Notes under the pieces: generated by a model | Told to the model about the DNA's origin: nothing | Seen by the model: only the letters and a program-made list of their open reading frames with translations | Databases searched by the model: none | Part shown: piece by piece, positions 23,641 through 36,437 of the stretch | Position numbering within the stretch: position 1 is the first letter of the stretch | Layout: each line of letters opens with the position of its first letter | From: Paraescarpia echinospica | Taxonomy: Eukaryota; Annelida; Polychaeta; Sabellida; Siboglinidae | Assembly (NCBI GenBank): GCA_020002185.1 | Contig: CM034535.1 | Span: 71,272,612 to 71,336,611, forward strand | Reading direction: 5' to 3' | DNA: 64,000 bases | Position numbers and translations under genes: made by a program

Positions 23641-23728
23641 TACGCAAGGGAAATGTGATTTTCAATTACCAATCAAACGCGTTAGTACCTCAAATGCGCA
23701 AGCGTGATCAATGTGCAGTTATCATAAT

Positions 23729-25820
23729 GAATATCTTAAATAGTGAAATTAAGTGCATAGTCGATAAATTTGTACCTTTCAAAAAACAAGGGAAACGGTC
23801 TAAAAAGAAACACTTATCGAAAGAAGCCATTAGAAAAATTAAGTATAAACAAATGATGTGGAAGTCATATAGATGTACTGGAAATGATGAAGACTACAAC
23901 ATTTATAAAGAAGCACTTAATCAAGCTACAGCTGAAATTAGAAATTCAAAGAGAAGCTATGAAAAAAAATTAGCTAGTAATATAAAACATGACAGTAAGA
24001 GTTTTTATGCGTATATTCGAAGCAAACAGAAAGTTCAGGATAAGGTCGGTCCTCTAGAAGATAGTGCTGGAAATACAATATCAGAGGGATTCTTAATGGC
24101 AGAAGACCTGAATGAGTATTTTAGTTCAGTGTTTACCAGGGAAGATATTAGTTCACTGCCAGTACCAGAGGCTAAGTTCAAGGGGCAGATTCAGACTATT
24201 TAGGACAGTTAGTTGTAACCTCGGAAATGGTAGCTAAGAAAATAAGGGCTATGAAGGATAATAAATCACCTGGAGTGGACGGGATTCCGCCCAAACTACT
24301 ATTGGAAATTGTAGAACAAATTAGTGTACCGCTTGCAACAGTTTTCAATTTGTCATTAGAAGAGGGAGTGGTTCCTTTAGAATGGAAAGAGGCAAACATT
24401 ATACCGTTATTTAAAAAAGGTTCGAGAAACAAGTCAGAGAACTATAGACCAGTGAGTTTAACATCAGTGATTTGCAAATTATTAGAAAGACTAATTAAAG
24501 ATCACATGGTGGATTTTCTTGTTAAACATAACTTGATAAACCCATCTCAACATGGGTTTTTAAAAGCGAGGTCATGCTTAACAAATATGTTATGTTTTTT
24601 GGAAGACATCACTAGGTGGGTAGATGAGGGATCACCAGTAGATATCATCTATTTAGATTTTCAAAAAGCTTTCGACAAAGTACCACATCAAAGATTACTC
24701 CTTAAGCTAAAGGCCCATGGCATAGGAAATGGTATAATAAACTGGATAGAAAAATGGCTGAATGACAGAAGACAACGTGTAGTAGTTGATGGGGAGGCTT
24801 CAAACTGGAAATCGGTATTGAGTGGGGTACCACAGGGATCAGTACTAGGACCTATATTATTCTTAATATATATCAACGATTTGGACGATGATATAACAAG
24901 CAAGGTGTTAAAATTTGCGGATGATACAAAAGTGTTTAGAAGGATTAAAAGTGATGGAGACAGACAGCATTTACAAGATGATCTTGATAGGTTGATCAAA
25001 TGGTCTGAAAAGTGGCAAATGCTGTTCAATTTTGGGAAATGTAAATGCCTCCACACAGGTCATGGGAATGAAGAGGTAAAATATAAAATGGGGGGTACTG
25101 TTCTAAGTACTACTGTAAAAGAAAAGGACTTGGGTTAACCATTAGTGCTGATATGAAGGTTTCAGAGCAGTGCGGAATTGCAGCGTCAAAGGGAAATCAA
25201 ATCCTTGGATTAATTAGGCGAAATATAGCGTATAAGAAAAAAGAATTAATAGTACCGCTGTACAAAACAATAGTGAGGCCTCATTTAGAATATTGTATAC
25301 AAGCATGGAGGCCATATCGCAAGAAGGACATAGATATGCTAGAAAGAGTACAGAGGAGAGCGACTAAAATGATACCAAATCTGAGGGATCTTAGTTACGA
25401 AATACGCCTAAAAGAATGTGGTTTAACAACATTAGAGACCAGGAGATTGAGAGGAGATCACATAGAAGTGTTTAAAATATTGAATGGTTATGAAAATATT
25501 GATAGAAACATTTTTTTCTCAGTTAAGAAAAATAGAAGGACCAGAGGACATGAAGCTACATTAGTAAAGGAGCAGTGTAGATTAGATATAAGAAAGTTCT
25601 CATTCTCACAAAGGACTGTAAATGAATGGAACAGATTATCTCCTGATTGTGTTGGTGCTAGTAGCGTGAATATGTTTAAAAATAAAATCGACACACACCT
25701 AAAAAAGGCGGGATACATGTAGATAAAAAGTATTGGACTCTCGATAAGCCAAAAGGCTTCCTTGTCCACCTGCCATCCAGAGTAATTTTCTGGATGGCAA
25801 TCTTGTTAAATCTTGTTAAA
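23729..25820 (+). mobile_element. CR1 copy B (3' half), start of duplicated segment
   Basis: From 23729 it equals copy C from 41182 to the 3' end with few substitutions. It lacks ORF1 and the endonuclease. Two breaks interrupt ORF2 relative to C, and both are single-G losses in G runs (24182-24185, four G against five; 25132-25134, three against four). The catalytic FADDTKVF and the block GVPQGSVLGPILFL are intact. The 3' hairpin at 25771-25799 and two tail units are identical to C. The left edge is not a normal LINE 5' truncation, because the flanking DNA on the right is shared with copy C. It is the duplication breakpoint. Confidence 0.92.
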
Positions 25821-27800
25821 TAATGTAATCACTGGCGTTTAAAGGGAGGCACTCTCTTCAATTACTGTGAATTAACCAGCGTAGTCATTTATAACAGGAA
25901 GTCTGCCGTGTCGAACGTCAGCATTATTGCCAATAAAGTTTGTTTTGAAACTGCATGTTTTGTTTATCATTTGAACATGTTACGGGGTCGTATCTTCCAA
26001 TTTGCGAATGTTGTTACGGCTTACTAAACATAATTTGGCGGATAGTATTCCTTCAACGTAGTTATTATAATCACAAGAACATTATATAAATTAATAAGTG
26101 AATAAACTAGGAACAAACTGCTTTCTTTTAATATGAAAACTTATAATAAGTATAGAACGCCACAGAACATGACCGGTCGAAGTTCGAAGAAAGGACATTA
26201 AATGTAAACAAAGACCAGCCTGGCGAACGCGTAGGCGCAGTTATAATTTTAGACCTCCTTGCGGCAGATCAATCACCACAGTCTATTATATCCTTACCTC
26301 AAAGCCGGCGTTAATCACAATATGTCGAACCGACTTTAGCCGAGTAGCAGGTGCGTGGAAGCGCCTGTGAGTGACGATCCCCCTAGCGGACTAGCTGGGG
26401 CTCCTGATGGACTACATAAACAACGCTGTCTAATGGCGTCGTTTGCAAAACGGCGATATCTAAACGAATAATGATCGTCTGTCTGCTTCCGAAGTAATGT
26501 AAAGTCATCGACTGTGCGAGTTGCATAGTGTGACGCGAATAAACCGCAAGGTGAAAACGTTTTTTGTTTAATCCCGTTCCGACCTCTCGGGGACTAAGTA
26601 ATAAAAACTTATAATCAGAGTAAGCAATATATATGTTGCACCTCCAAGAAATAGTTTAACTAAAAATTTGTGCCAGTTTAAAAGTTTGACTCACGTTTAT
26701 GTTGGACTATTTTGTTTCATTCGCGAGGAGTAATTTTGAATCTGGACCAATGCCACTGGTCGGTTGCGTCACTTGACGTAAACACGGGTGCCCCCATGGC
26801 AAAATGAATACATTATTTTTGTCACGCCCTAAGGAAACCTAATTTCATGGATTTTCTATGTTTTGAACACGTCTCGAATTTCACCACCCAGCCGATTACA
26901 CCTTACACATGTAGTAGATACCGTGAATGTCAACATACGTGGCTGAATTTGGACTGTGAAAATCATGATCAGATACTTTTGTTTGCAATTTAAAATAAGC
27001 AACACGGCCACGCCCACACAGGCACTACTTTTGGCGTCTGATCAACGATATTTCATAACAAAATATCAATGAGTAGATTCTGATACGTTATTTAGGTTGG
27101 ATGGTAGACATTTGTGCGCAGGGCGTATGTTACTGAATTGTTACTAGTGGAAGTGCGATTTCTCCGACGGGCATGTAAAACTTAGTTTTTTAAAGGACAT
27201 TCCATGGGTTGCAGCAGATTCTTCATCATTATGCACCATTTCAGTGATATTTAAACAACATAAGTTGTGGTGGTCCTTGTAGCCCTAGCAATGCAACAAA
27301 ACGTTTGTCATTCACGCATTGGCCATAATCTAATTTTCTACCAAAGTAGTTTACCTACTTAATATACGGGCGGGCCAATATGCCAAGTATAGAAGCCATT
27401 CTGGCTGCATACCAGAATGGTCATCGACAGACTCCCAATGGCTGTGTTCTGTGGCGAGTTATCCAGCGGGACTAAGCTTGAGGTACAAAGATGTGGTTAA
27501 AAGACACCCAAAAGCCACACTTATCCCTGTAGACACATGGGAATCAACTGCACAGGACCTGTAACAGTGGAGCCGGGCCATACACCAGGGAAAGATTCAC
27601 AGAGAAGAACAATAAAGACACAAATATTAACATGACCACGATCGTCGGCATGACCTTCTGGGTGCTTCTATACGTTCTATACATACCGTCTTCTGTGACG
27701 ACTGCGGCAGAGGCTTTATCGCACAAACAGGACAGACCTCTCACCAAAGAGCAAAACAGTAGGACGCCGCATACATTTATGTCATCATCAAAAACAATGG
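25821..27800. other. Non-coding; dispersed repeat module at 25888-26140
   Basis: No gene recognised. The stretch from AGGAAGTCTGCCGTGT to about 26140, including GGGGTCGTATCTTCCAA and TTACTAAACATAATTTGGCG, recurs in diverged form at 34487-34745. It is therefore an unnamed dispersed repeat of about 250 bp. A perfect hairpin, CCATTCTGG with a 7-nt loop, lies at about 27392-27417. Confidence 0.6.
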
Positions 27801-27801
27801 A

Positions 27802-28010
<209 letters not shown>

Positions 28011-28524
28011 GAGTGATTTGGTTGAAGGAGCTGGAAGGAAAACTCCAGTTTTATATGTACAAATGTCCTAATTGGTGTACATTTGCTAAAATGTGCCTAC
28101 AAAAATAAACTACGTATAGCATATAACAGAGTAATAGGGGAGCACGGGGCAGGTTGCGTTATTCTGACTGTAATGCAAGTTGGTCTGACTGGAAAATGCC
28201 TGTTCGCAGGTGCAGTTTATTCGGCGTTAATATTGCCAATAAATCCGGCCCGCCTGCGCACAAAAACGACAGTTACTGTGTACGGCCCCGGGGATAGCGT
28301 ACAACTGTGTGCTCGTGTTCGTCTTACAGTGCTCAGCGGCATAAAACCAGCATAAACCAGCCGGGCAGACGGCCATTCAGAGATTCGTGTGTTGTCCCTC
28401 GTAGTAGCGGTGAAATATGGTTAACAAGTGTTTCCGTCTAGCCGCGATAAATAAATATAAAAATAAGAAGTGCGCAGCTGCCTCCGCCAACGGTGGCGAG
28501 GCGAGTTCGATGCGAGGTCGGTTG

Positions 28525-28850
28525 GTATTTTCTCAGTGAGACGGCGGGCGTCTACTTGTAATGGAGCGCGGTGGTATAGTCTATTCTCAGTAAGACGGCG
28601 GCGTCTACTTGTAATGGAGCGCGGTGGCACAGTCGGTAAAACACCAGACTCTCAATCCGGAGAACCCGGGTTCGAATCATGTTGCTACCGCTTCGTTGTT
28701 TGAGCAATTTCGTTCTCTCCAAGTTCGGTCAGCTATATAAGTGAGCACCTGGCTATAGACTATTGTGGATGTTTATGTATGGATATTCTTCGCGCGGTAA
28801 TGACAGCGTGGCTGAAAGCTTCCCGTAGACTCGAGGTGTTTTGAATGAAC
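28525..28850 (+). repeat. tRNA-Glu-like SINE with duplicated 5' module
   Basis: A 71-nt tRNA-like head at 28621-28691 has an acceptor stem GCGGTGG/CTACCGC, an A box TGGCACAGTCGG, an anticodon loop CTCTCAA (CTC, Glu) and a B box GGTTCGAATC. It is preceded by two copies of a 53-55-bp module that ends in a partial A box (TGGTATAGTC in the first). The body that follows (CTGGCTATAGACTATTGTGG, ATGGATATTCTTCGCGCGG) is shared with the SINEs at 3.3, 36.5 and 61 kb. It is a polymerase III retroposon and not a host tRNA gene. Confidence 0.85.
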
Positions 28851-29920
28851 ATTTATGCCGGGCGCTATGCTATGTTGGGCGTTCGACTAGATAGACTAGA
28901 CACCGCGATACATAAGATCTTAGCTCCGGACATTGCAGTATTGGTTTCCTCATTGAAACCAATGGGAAATAGCAGTTTGCAATTCCGCATTGTGCACAAA
29001 CTTACGGTTCGGTGTTAATATAATCTGTACACTGTGGTTTGTATATTGTCACTGACCCCAAGTAGCGTTTTAAAGGTCAGGATACTGTTGGACTTCCTGC
29101 TTGGTTACGAAAAAAATGCAATTTATTTTTGAGAAATGATTGTTTACAAAATTCACCTGCTCTGACATAAATGCATTTGAGTAGTCAGATTTCCCTGTGT
29201 GTTTGTAGAAGCTGTTGATAGTAAAATGGTGCATTAGTGGCTGATTTTATTAAGCGGAAGGGTATTTGGCAGCAATTTGGCTAGTTGACCCTTTAGTCGG
29301 ATTACTGCCTGCATCCATTCGTAAATATTGACGGGTGTCACACATACAGGCATTTTACGAGAGCTAGAAATATTAGATTTTGACTAAACTCGACCAGCAT
29401 GTCAATGAGATGATAATAACAGCAGGTGAGAAGTTTAAGAAACTTTGTAGGTCACGTTTTCTTATAATCACACGAAACGTTAACATGGTCGCCAATGGGA
29501 AACTAACAGTGTGCTGAGCCCTTTAATCAAATATTACAAGGTAGTTTTGGAGATGACGCTTCTCAGAGAAGTCGAGATGGACTTTGATTGAACAGATTTG
29601 CCAGGGAGTAAAGTGTAAAGCGCTTTGATCGGACCTAAGGAGAGAATATCGCTCTATGTAAGAACTTAGTTTTTATCTTTATGATCGACATGAAACATAC
29701 TGTCCTACATTTGTCACCCAAGTAAACCGGATGGCATTTTTATACAATCCGGCCCTACCTCAACTGAGCCGTTGTAGCAATATTTTTGCCTAAATACTAC
29801 GCCTCAATGCGTTAATTCAACAATTCTACACTATCCCGGGCATATTTACGCTATACAAATATTGCGTCTTAGCGCATTTTATGGCCCAAATAGCGCCCTC
29901 GTGTGTACCAATCTGAGCCG
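28851..29920. other. Non-coding; SINE-tail-like piece at about 29560-29640
   Basis: No gene recognised. The stretch GAACAGATTTGCCAGGGAG, then TAAAGTGTAAAGCGCTTTGA near 29590-29630, matches the 3' part of the SINE body seen at 61.05 kb. This suggests a separate truncated copy. Confidence 0.5.
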
Positions 29921-29924
29921 TATA

Positions 29925-30345
29925 TTGATGCAAACGTAAATACCTTTAGGCCTCAAAACGGTGTTAAGACGCAATATGTTTATAACGAAAATATGCCTTG
30001 GACAATGTCGAATGGTGGAAATAACGGGCCATGTACCATCCAAATTGTATCCCCATACATACAAACAAAGGGGATCATTCCGTAACTGGCATATGTACAA
30101 GCTTCCAACTACCAACTATAGAAATGTAAACCAGTGCTAAACCGAACTGTCGCAGTGTGCTGATATACTCCTTCCTTGTTCATAGACTGTTGTTTTATTT
30201 TCAGAGTGCCCAAATATCATCGAATGTACCATCTAAACATCGCTGGCTCTATATCGACATGACATGAACCCGGGATCGAAACAATCATCCATCTCCATTA
30301 GGTGGTTGCGGCCTAGGAGGGCGGTCGACATAGGCGCGGGATGCA
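29925..30345 (-). repeat. Dispersed repeat, possible second tRNA-SINE family
   Basis: This stretch is repeated in diverged form at 36660-36976 (and in segment 2 at 47380-47800 and 53855-54275). On the minus strand a TTTCGATCCCGGGTTC element near 30265 resembles a polymerase III B box, with the body following leftwards. Shared landmarks include GGCACTCTGAAAATAAAACA and TATGTATGGGGATACAATTT. The small shared reading frame is a by-product. Confidence 0.6.
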
Positions 30346-31778
30346 AAGGGGACAGTAAACCCCAGGAATTTCGCTGGATGCAGACATATGGCTCTACCCC
30401 TCCTCAGTAAATCCGAGCCTGAATGTGTTTTTGGCAAGCCAAAAGGGGGTGCAATTCGAGGGTTTCTGACAGCCTCGAGGTGGGTTTTGCAAGGCGAACA
30501 TCGAGAAGGTACAACAAGAGCTTTGAAGGTTTCTAGTGAGCTCCAATAATTTTGAACGTCGCCGCAAAAAATACTCAGCAGCACTTCCCTCCGTCTTCCG
30601 ATGTCATGATCCTAACCCTAATCTTAACCCTAACTATAATTTGTGTATGTATACTAATAACCTTAACTCTAATCAATGCACTCGACCCTAGTTATTATTG
30701 CTATGACGTCATTGTTGTCGTCATTGTTTCGTCGCCTCTCGTGTGCTATGCATTATGATGTCTCTAAGGCAATTGCCTTCGTCATAACTGACACATGTCA
30801 TAATAAACAAACAAACCAAGATGACAACAATAAAAGCCCGCACCAAAATTAAAACATGTCATACGTCGATGACGTCTATAAGCTCGAGATAACGAGGTGC
30901 CGTGCAGCCGTTGCCGATAAAGACAGCATTTAACACCAATATTAAAATCGAAAAAAGGCTGGGAACCCAATACATTGTCACCTTTCTAATACACATTTCT
31001 AACAACTGACGTCAGCATCTTAACCAAACCAATCAACTTTCACTGGAAAGTATTGCATTCTATAGTTCCATTGTGATATCATATTTCTTAAGCTTCGTTT
31101 TGATTTCTTTATTGTCAGCACACGTCATACGCATTTGTCCCGGCCACATTTTTTGCACTTATTGGAACAATGTATTTGATAGCCGTTAATTGCACATTGA
31201 AACGGATTGAACAAACATGTTAGTTATCACACATTAGAAAAACAAACACGTACGTCTGTGCCGTAGAGTTGGCGAACCACAAAAAAACCAAAGTGTGTTT
31301 AATGACCTTTTGTCGATGGTTATATCTCGACGGCAACACGACACGATCGCAACCTGCACCGCTAGCATCGCCCACGCTGTCTATCTCCTGCCTGGAAACC
31401 CGTCATCGCCTGCCTGTGTGCCTGCCTGGAGTCTGTCTCCCCGACACCTGTTTGGCTTCCGTGTCTGGCCCTACCAGGTTTACAACGCGGTGATCGCCTT
31501 GCTAACGGTGTATAGGTTTTGGCCTAGCGTGCGAAGTGAAAAACTCGTTGTTTCCCTCATGGAACACGGTTATGAGCACGAGACGGGCGGCGACGGGAAA
31601 AAGAGTGATATTTGTGCATGAGAGCCTTCGCGGCGAACGGTAGCGAACTTTGGATATGTAGTTGAAGGAAATGACATAGTGAATACCAATTGCGTGGTCT
31701 ATGCAGTTTCGAAATGATTTACCAAACCTGAAACATTTTTATATGACATTTTGGATTTTCTACTAAATAATTATAACG
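30346..31778. other. Non-coding; interstitial telomere-like patch at 30611-30638
   Basis: The stretch CCTAACCCTAATCTTAACCC then TAAC is a degenerate run of the CCCTAA telomere repeat. The rest contains short frames without recognisable domains. Confidence 0.55.
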
Positions 31779-31779
31779 G

Positions 31780-31985
31780 TGTGTGTGTGTGTGTTTGTGT
31801 ATGTTTGTGTGTGTTTGTGTCTGTGTGTGTGCGTGTGAGTGTGCGCATGTGTGCGTGTGTGCGTATGTGCGTATGTGCGTGTACGTGTGTGTGTGAGTGT
31901 GCGCGTGTGTGCGTGTGTGCGCGCGCGCGTGTGTGTATGTGTGTGTGTGCTTGCTTGCTTGCGTGAGCGCGTGTGTACGTGTCTG
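31780..31985. repeat. GT microsatellite
   Basis: About 200 bp of interrupted GT/GC/GA dinucleotides. The segment-2 counterpart differs slightly in length. Confidence 0.97.
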
Positions 31986-32779
31986 TAGGTATATATCGTA
32001 GCCTGATGCCGACATTCGATCGGAATAGGAGTACTCTAGGCCAGTTAGGCAATGCAAAAGGTTAGACCCAAGGCTCACTGACTTATATGGAATTTCAAGT
32101 AAAAGTATGGATTTCAACAAAAACCATATCACATGTTTGTTCTTCGCAAGCCGTCCATTTTAACTTTATATTTAAGTTATAATCATTATTTACGCTTCCG
32201 TGGAGTTTGCGTTACTAGCATTCAGATATGACAAAGTACAATCGACAGAACTGCTACCTAACCTGTGTTTTTACTAATTATTACAATAATTTGGACATAA
32301 TGTTGTACGACGCGGACCATGGACTGTTGTCGTCCATTGCTACAATCGCCAATAGGATAGTGTCAGCGCAATTATGCTGCTAATGCATGAGAACAACGGA
32401 CAATGTAACTAATTTGGCAAATTACTACAGGCAGTTATATATATATATATATATATATACCAGGCTTTCGAACTATACTGATTGGCACAACAGTAGCCCG
32501 AATTAGATTACGCTTTACTCACATGGAAAAAACGCAAATGCATATAACGACATCCGGATCAATGGTCCTAACGCTATTGTCCCTGTCGTTAGTTCAATGT
32601 CCGCTGAACGCCAGTGTTGTTGCTGTATTGCTGCTCAGATTGCGAGCGATGCAGTCGCTCGGTCGGTCTACATCATCCACACAGCAACGGCCATCTATTG
32701 AATGTTTCCAGTCCTTTTGCTTTTTTTTCGAACATTGGACAAGTTCGCTCACTCCACAGTCCACATCGTTCTAGTTCAT
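31986..32779. other. Non-coding; TA microsatellite at about 32437-32459
   Basis: No gene recognised. The TA run is a few bases longer than its counterpart in segment 2. Confidence 0.6.
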
Positions 32780-32932
32780 TCAGCTAGGTACCTGGTTATT
32801 GACTGAGGTGGATATGTCTACGAATAATTACAGCGTGTTGAATGCATCAAAGATAAGTCGAAATGGTGTTCAGTTGAATGTGCGTGCCTGGGAGTAATGT
32901 TTAAAACGTTCTGAGCAGTCCTAAGGACTGGA
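32780..32932 (+). repeat. SINE body fragment
   Basis: Landmarks TACCTGGTTATTGACT, GGTGGATATGTCTACGAATA, CGAAATGGTGTTCAGTTGAA and CTGAGCAGTCCTAAGGACTG follow the order of the SINE body at 61 kb and 3.3 kb. The tRNA head is missing or unrecognisable. Confidence 0.65.
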
Positions 32933-32944
32933 AATGCGGGTTTA

Positions 32945-33118
32945 TCTTTTATTAGAGGTATATGGTGATGTAGACATCACTTGGTGACTTTTATAAGAGG
33001 TATATGGTGATGTAGACATCACTTGGTGTCTTTTATAAGAGGTATATGGTGATGTAGACATCACTTGGTGTCTTTTATAAGAGGTATATGATGATGTAGA
33101 CATCACTTGGTGTCTTTC
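32945..33118. repeat. 42-bp tandem array, 4 copies, each with a hairpin
   Basis: The unit contains TTTTATAAGAGGTATATG and then GTGATGTAGACATCACTTGG. Within each unit GTGATGT and ACATCAC are perfect inverted arms around AG. One unit has GATGATGT. Confidence 0.95.
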
Positions 33119-34486
33119 ATTGTGTTTCATGGACACATTTACACCATCAAGGCTAAAAGCTTCCCGCCAGTTTTAATAGCTCCGTGGTTTGCACACTGGG
33201 GCAATAAACCAAGAGTACATGCCTATGTGAATAGGTATTCACACAAACATTTCGTTCTGCTCAGAACATGTTCCACTTTCGTGCAGCGATCGATTGCCGA
33301 TGTTTCTCCAGGAGGCAGTGATACCTGAATTCCTTCCGTCGACCGAGTTCCGGCGCAAGAACGAGGCCAATGTCCAAGCGGCTAACGCCCATGGTCGGTC
33401 GTCTGTCTCCGCGACGACATACGACTGTTTACGGTGGAGTTCCATCGTGCCAAGGCCCCGACTGGCCCACACGCGACAAGCCACGGTCAACGTCGATAAG
33501 ATAACGTGGTGGTTTACGACGCGGTTCCCGAACGGTTTGCTTGGGCAATCTTGTAGGTGTGCTGAACGGCAGTTGTGAATTCCTTTCGGTAATTATTAGC
33601 ACTGTTTCAGCTTGTGTAATTTACCTTCTCCTGCTGGAATATCATGACCGCGTGACGTTCATAATTATATTATTATTTATGCACAGTTATTAACTAAACT
33701 TATTATTTCCAATTAGCAACTGTCTACATTCCTGATTTTGGTATGTGCATATTACAATGTGATTTAAATATAATGTTCGTGTGCGCCCTCCTCATTGCAA
33801 AATGTATTTTCATTTTATGGATAAATAAAGGTGTTGTTGTTATTATTATTTATTTTTTATTATTATTATGTTTTTATTATTATTATTAATATTATTTTAT
33901 TATTATTCTGACTTGTCATTTGGTGGGTGGAAACTAGACAACTTCAAAGGGCCTGTGCCTCTGGGATACGTGTCAGTTAATGGCAATACCGGTCGTTTAG
34001 TACTTGAATGTTTTATTTATCATTTCACCATTCGCTGGCGGGCTCCACTGTCATGGTGGAGAGCAAATCATTTGGTTAACTAACTACCAAGCATACTACG
34101 TTCTATGATACGATTCTCAGAAAGAATCATGTCGTAGAATCTTCGATGTAGAAACCGAACGATGCGATAGCGATTTTGGCGCGGCGTGGCTACAGAGTAA
34201 GATGGTAGGGTAATGGTGAAGAGGAAATATTGCTATGCACTCTGAGTCATTTGTTGGTCCGGTATTCTTCCTGGAAGCACCGTTTCTTTAGTTGGCTGCA
34301 GTCCCGCAGTAAACATAAACTGTGGCTACTACTGGGTCAACAAGTTATGGGAGTCGTCATGGGAGTATAGGCTTCATTGAACATTTCGCTTCGTGGAACG
34401 AGTAAATATTAGCACATGACAATGTGTTTTAAAAACAAAGCATTTTAAGGCGAGTCAGTCTGTGTATCTACCCAGAATTAGCCAGT
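33119..34486. other. Non-coding; TTG/TTA microsatellite at 33833-33909
   Basis: No gene recognised. An AATAAAGGTG is followed by TTG and then TTA repeats, which resembles the tail of a decayed retroelement. No coding part is recognisable upstream. Confidence 0.5.
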
Positions 34487-34745
34487 ATCAGGAAGTCTGC
34501 CGTGTAGAACGTGGGGAAATGGAAAATCGTTGGTGTTGTGGTTAATTCTGCCCGCCTCAGTAGTATTGACACTGGATGCTTTGTTTACCATTTTGAACGT
34601 GCTCCGGGGTCGTATCTTCCAAATTGCGAACGTTGTTATGGGCTTACTAAACATAATTTGGCGGGAAATATACTTTCGATATTATTATAGTTTTAAGAAC
34701 ATTATATTAAATAACAAATGAGAAACTGGGAACATATTTCCTCCT
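34487..34745 (+). repeat. Second copy of the unnamed 250-bp dispersed repeat
   Basis: Diverged relative of 25888-26140, sharing AGGAAGTCTGCCGTGT, GGGGTCGTATCTTCCAA and TTACTAAACATAATTTGGCG in order. It has an inserted or replaced segment between the first two landmarks. Confidence 0.7.
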
Positions 34746-35448
34746 GTTACCAGACATGATAAGTTTGAACGACAGCGTTATACTGACGGAAAGCTTTCCA
34801 ACAACATAATTACTGGAAACGTATTAACTTGTGGATTGTAACAAGATGTCTGGATATCAATATTTGCTCCTGTAACGTGTGTGACCACCACTGACTCCTG
34901 GCGACGAATAATCTGATTTTAATCTTGATGAGCATTGCCGTAAACTTTGGTCGTTGGTGAAAACGTTTCAGTGTAGTCTATTAAACGTTGTATTGAATAT
35001 TTCCCAAGTGCTTCCGGTTCCTCTGTCGTTGCACTGTACTTCTGCATATTTGCCATTCATCAAGCGGCCGTGATAGTATTGGTGCATGTAATAATAACCA
35101 TAGTAATACGAGCACTTTTAGAGCGCCATGGTTCCAGGTGACCTTGTCCAAAGGCTGATACAAAAGTAGCTAACAGAGTCAACGTTATAAAACAGGAAAA
35201 AACATAGCACCAAAAACCCACGATCATAAAAACATAGCACCAAAAGTCCAATAAAAGTATCATTAAGAAGTCCAATCCAGCGACAACAATAACATATTGT
35301 GACAGTTCAAGAATAATAGGCTCGTATAATCAAGTGAGTTTTCATGAGTAGTATGAAGCCGTATACAGACTAACATTTGCGTATCTCATGAGGCAAAGGG
35401 CAGCGATGGAGAAGGCATAACGGCGGAGATGTGCGCTGCGTACAGACA
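34746..35448. other. No gene recognised
   Basis: Short frames only. The ACATAGCACCAAAA motif occurs twice near 35200-35240. Confidence 0.5.
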
Positions 35449-35976
35449 GAAGAGAGCCTGGTGATGATCGCACCGTTCAGCCGGGCTGGTAGAACTGGAG
35501 CAGGTGAACAGACAGAAGAGAGCCTGGTGAGGATCGCAACGTTCAACCGGGCTGGTAGAACTGGAGCAGGTGTACAGACAGAAGAGAGTCTGGTGAGGAT
35601 CACACCGTTCAGCCGGGCTGGTAGAACTGGAGCAGGTGTACAGACAGAAGAGAGTCTGGTGAGGATCGCACCGTTCAACCGGGCTGGTAGAACTGGAGCA
35701 GGTGTACACACAGAAGAGAGCCTGGTGAGGATCGCAACGTTCAACCGGGCTGGTAGAACTGGAGCAGGTGTACAGACAGAAGAGAGTCTGGTGGCGATCG
35801 CACCGTTCAGCCGAGCTGGTAGAACTGGAGCAGGTGTACAGACAGAAGAGAGTCTGGTGACGATCGCACCGTTCAGCCGGGCTGGTAGAACTGGAGCAGG
35901 TGTACAAACAGAAGAGAGTCTGGTGACGATCGCACCGTTCAGCCGGGCTGGTAGAACTGGAGCTGGTGTGCAGTGT
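35449..35976. repeat. 66-bp minisatellite, 8 copies (copy 1)
   Basis: The unit GAAGAGAGTCTGGTGACGAT, then CGCACCGTTCAGCCGGGCTG, GTAGAACTGGAGCAGGTGTA, CAGACA repeats eight times. Because 66 is a multiple of three, frames stay open on both strands with 22-residue repeats. The counterpart in segment 2 has only four units, so this is the main length difference between the two segments. Confidence 0.97.
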
Positions 35977-36197
35977 AGCTCGGCGCAAGCATATGAACGA
36001 ATTATTTTGGCTATCTTATGTATTACTTGAAATGTGGCGTTCACCTTTGAACAATTTTTTTAATAATTCGTAACTCGTGTGTATCTTATGTTGTACACGG
36101 CACCGAGCAGTGCACTAACCGCTCACACAGCGACGACATAACGCACTCTCCAACCATACTACAACCATAGGCGAGGTCGGTTGGACTTTTCGCAGCG

Positions 36198-36437
36198 AGA
36201 CGGCGGCGTCTACTTGTAATGGAAAGCGGTGGCATGGTCTTTTCGCAGTGAGACGGCGGCGTCTGCTTGTAATTGAGCGCGGTGGCTTAGTCTTTCCGCA
36301 GTCAGACGGCGGCGTCTACTTGTAATGGAGCGCGGTGGCATAGTCTTTCCGCAGTGAGACGGCGGCGTCTACTTGTAATGGAGCGCGATGGCATAGTTTT
36401 TTCGCAGTGAGACGGCGGCGTCTACTTGTAATGGAGC
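36198..36437 (+). repeat. 53-bp tandem array ending in a SINE A box, 5 copies
   Basis: The AGACGGCGGCGTCT hairpin core recurs at 36198, 36251, 36304, 36357 and 36410, exactly 53 bp apart. Each unit continues TACTTGTAATGGAGCGCGG to TGGCATAGTC, which is the start of the tRNA-like head. The array therefore repeats the junction of leader and partial A box in front of one complete head. Confidence 0.93.

Noticed and set aside
28621..28691. Functional tRNA-Glu gene
   Set aside because: The stems have mismatches, there is an array of partial heads upstream and a shared SINE body downstream. Two related copies occur per segment.
31295..31621. 108-codon frame (repeated at 48750-49076)
   Set aside because: No family resemblance. 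It is present twice only because of the 13-kb duplication.
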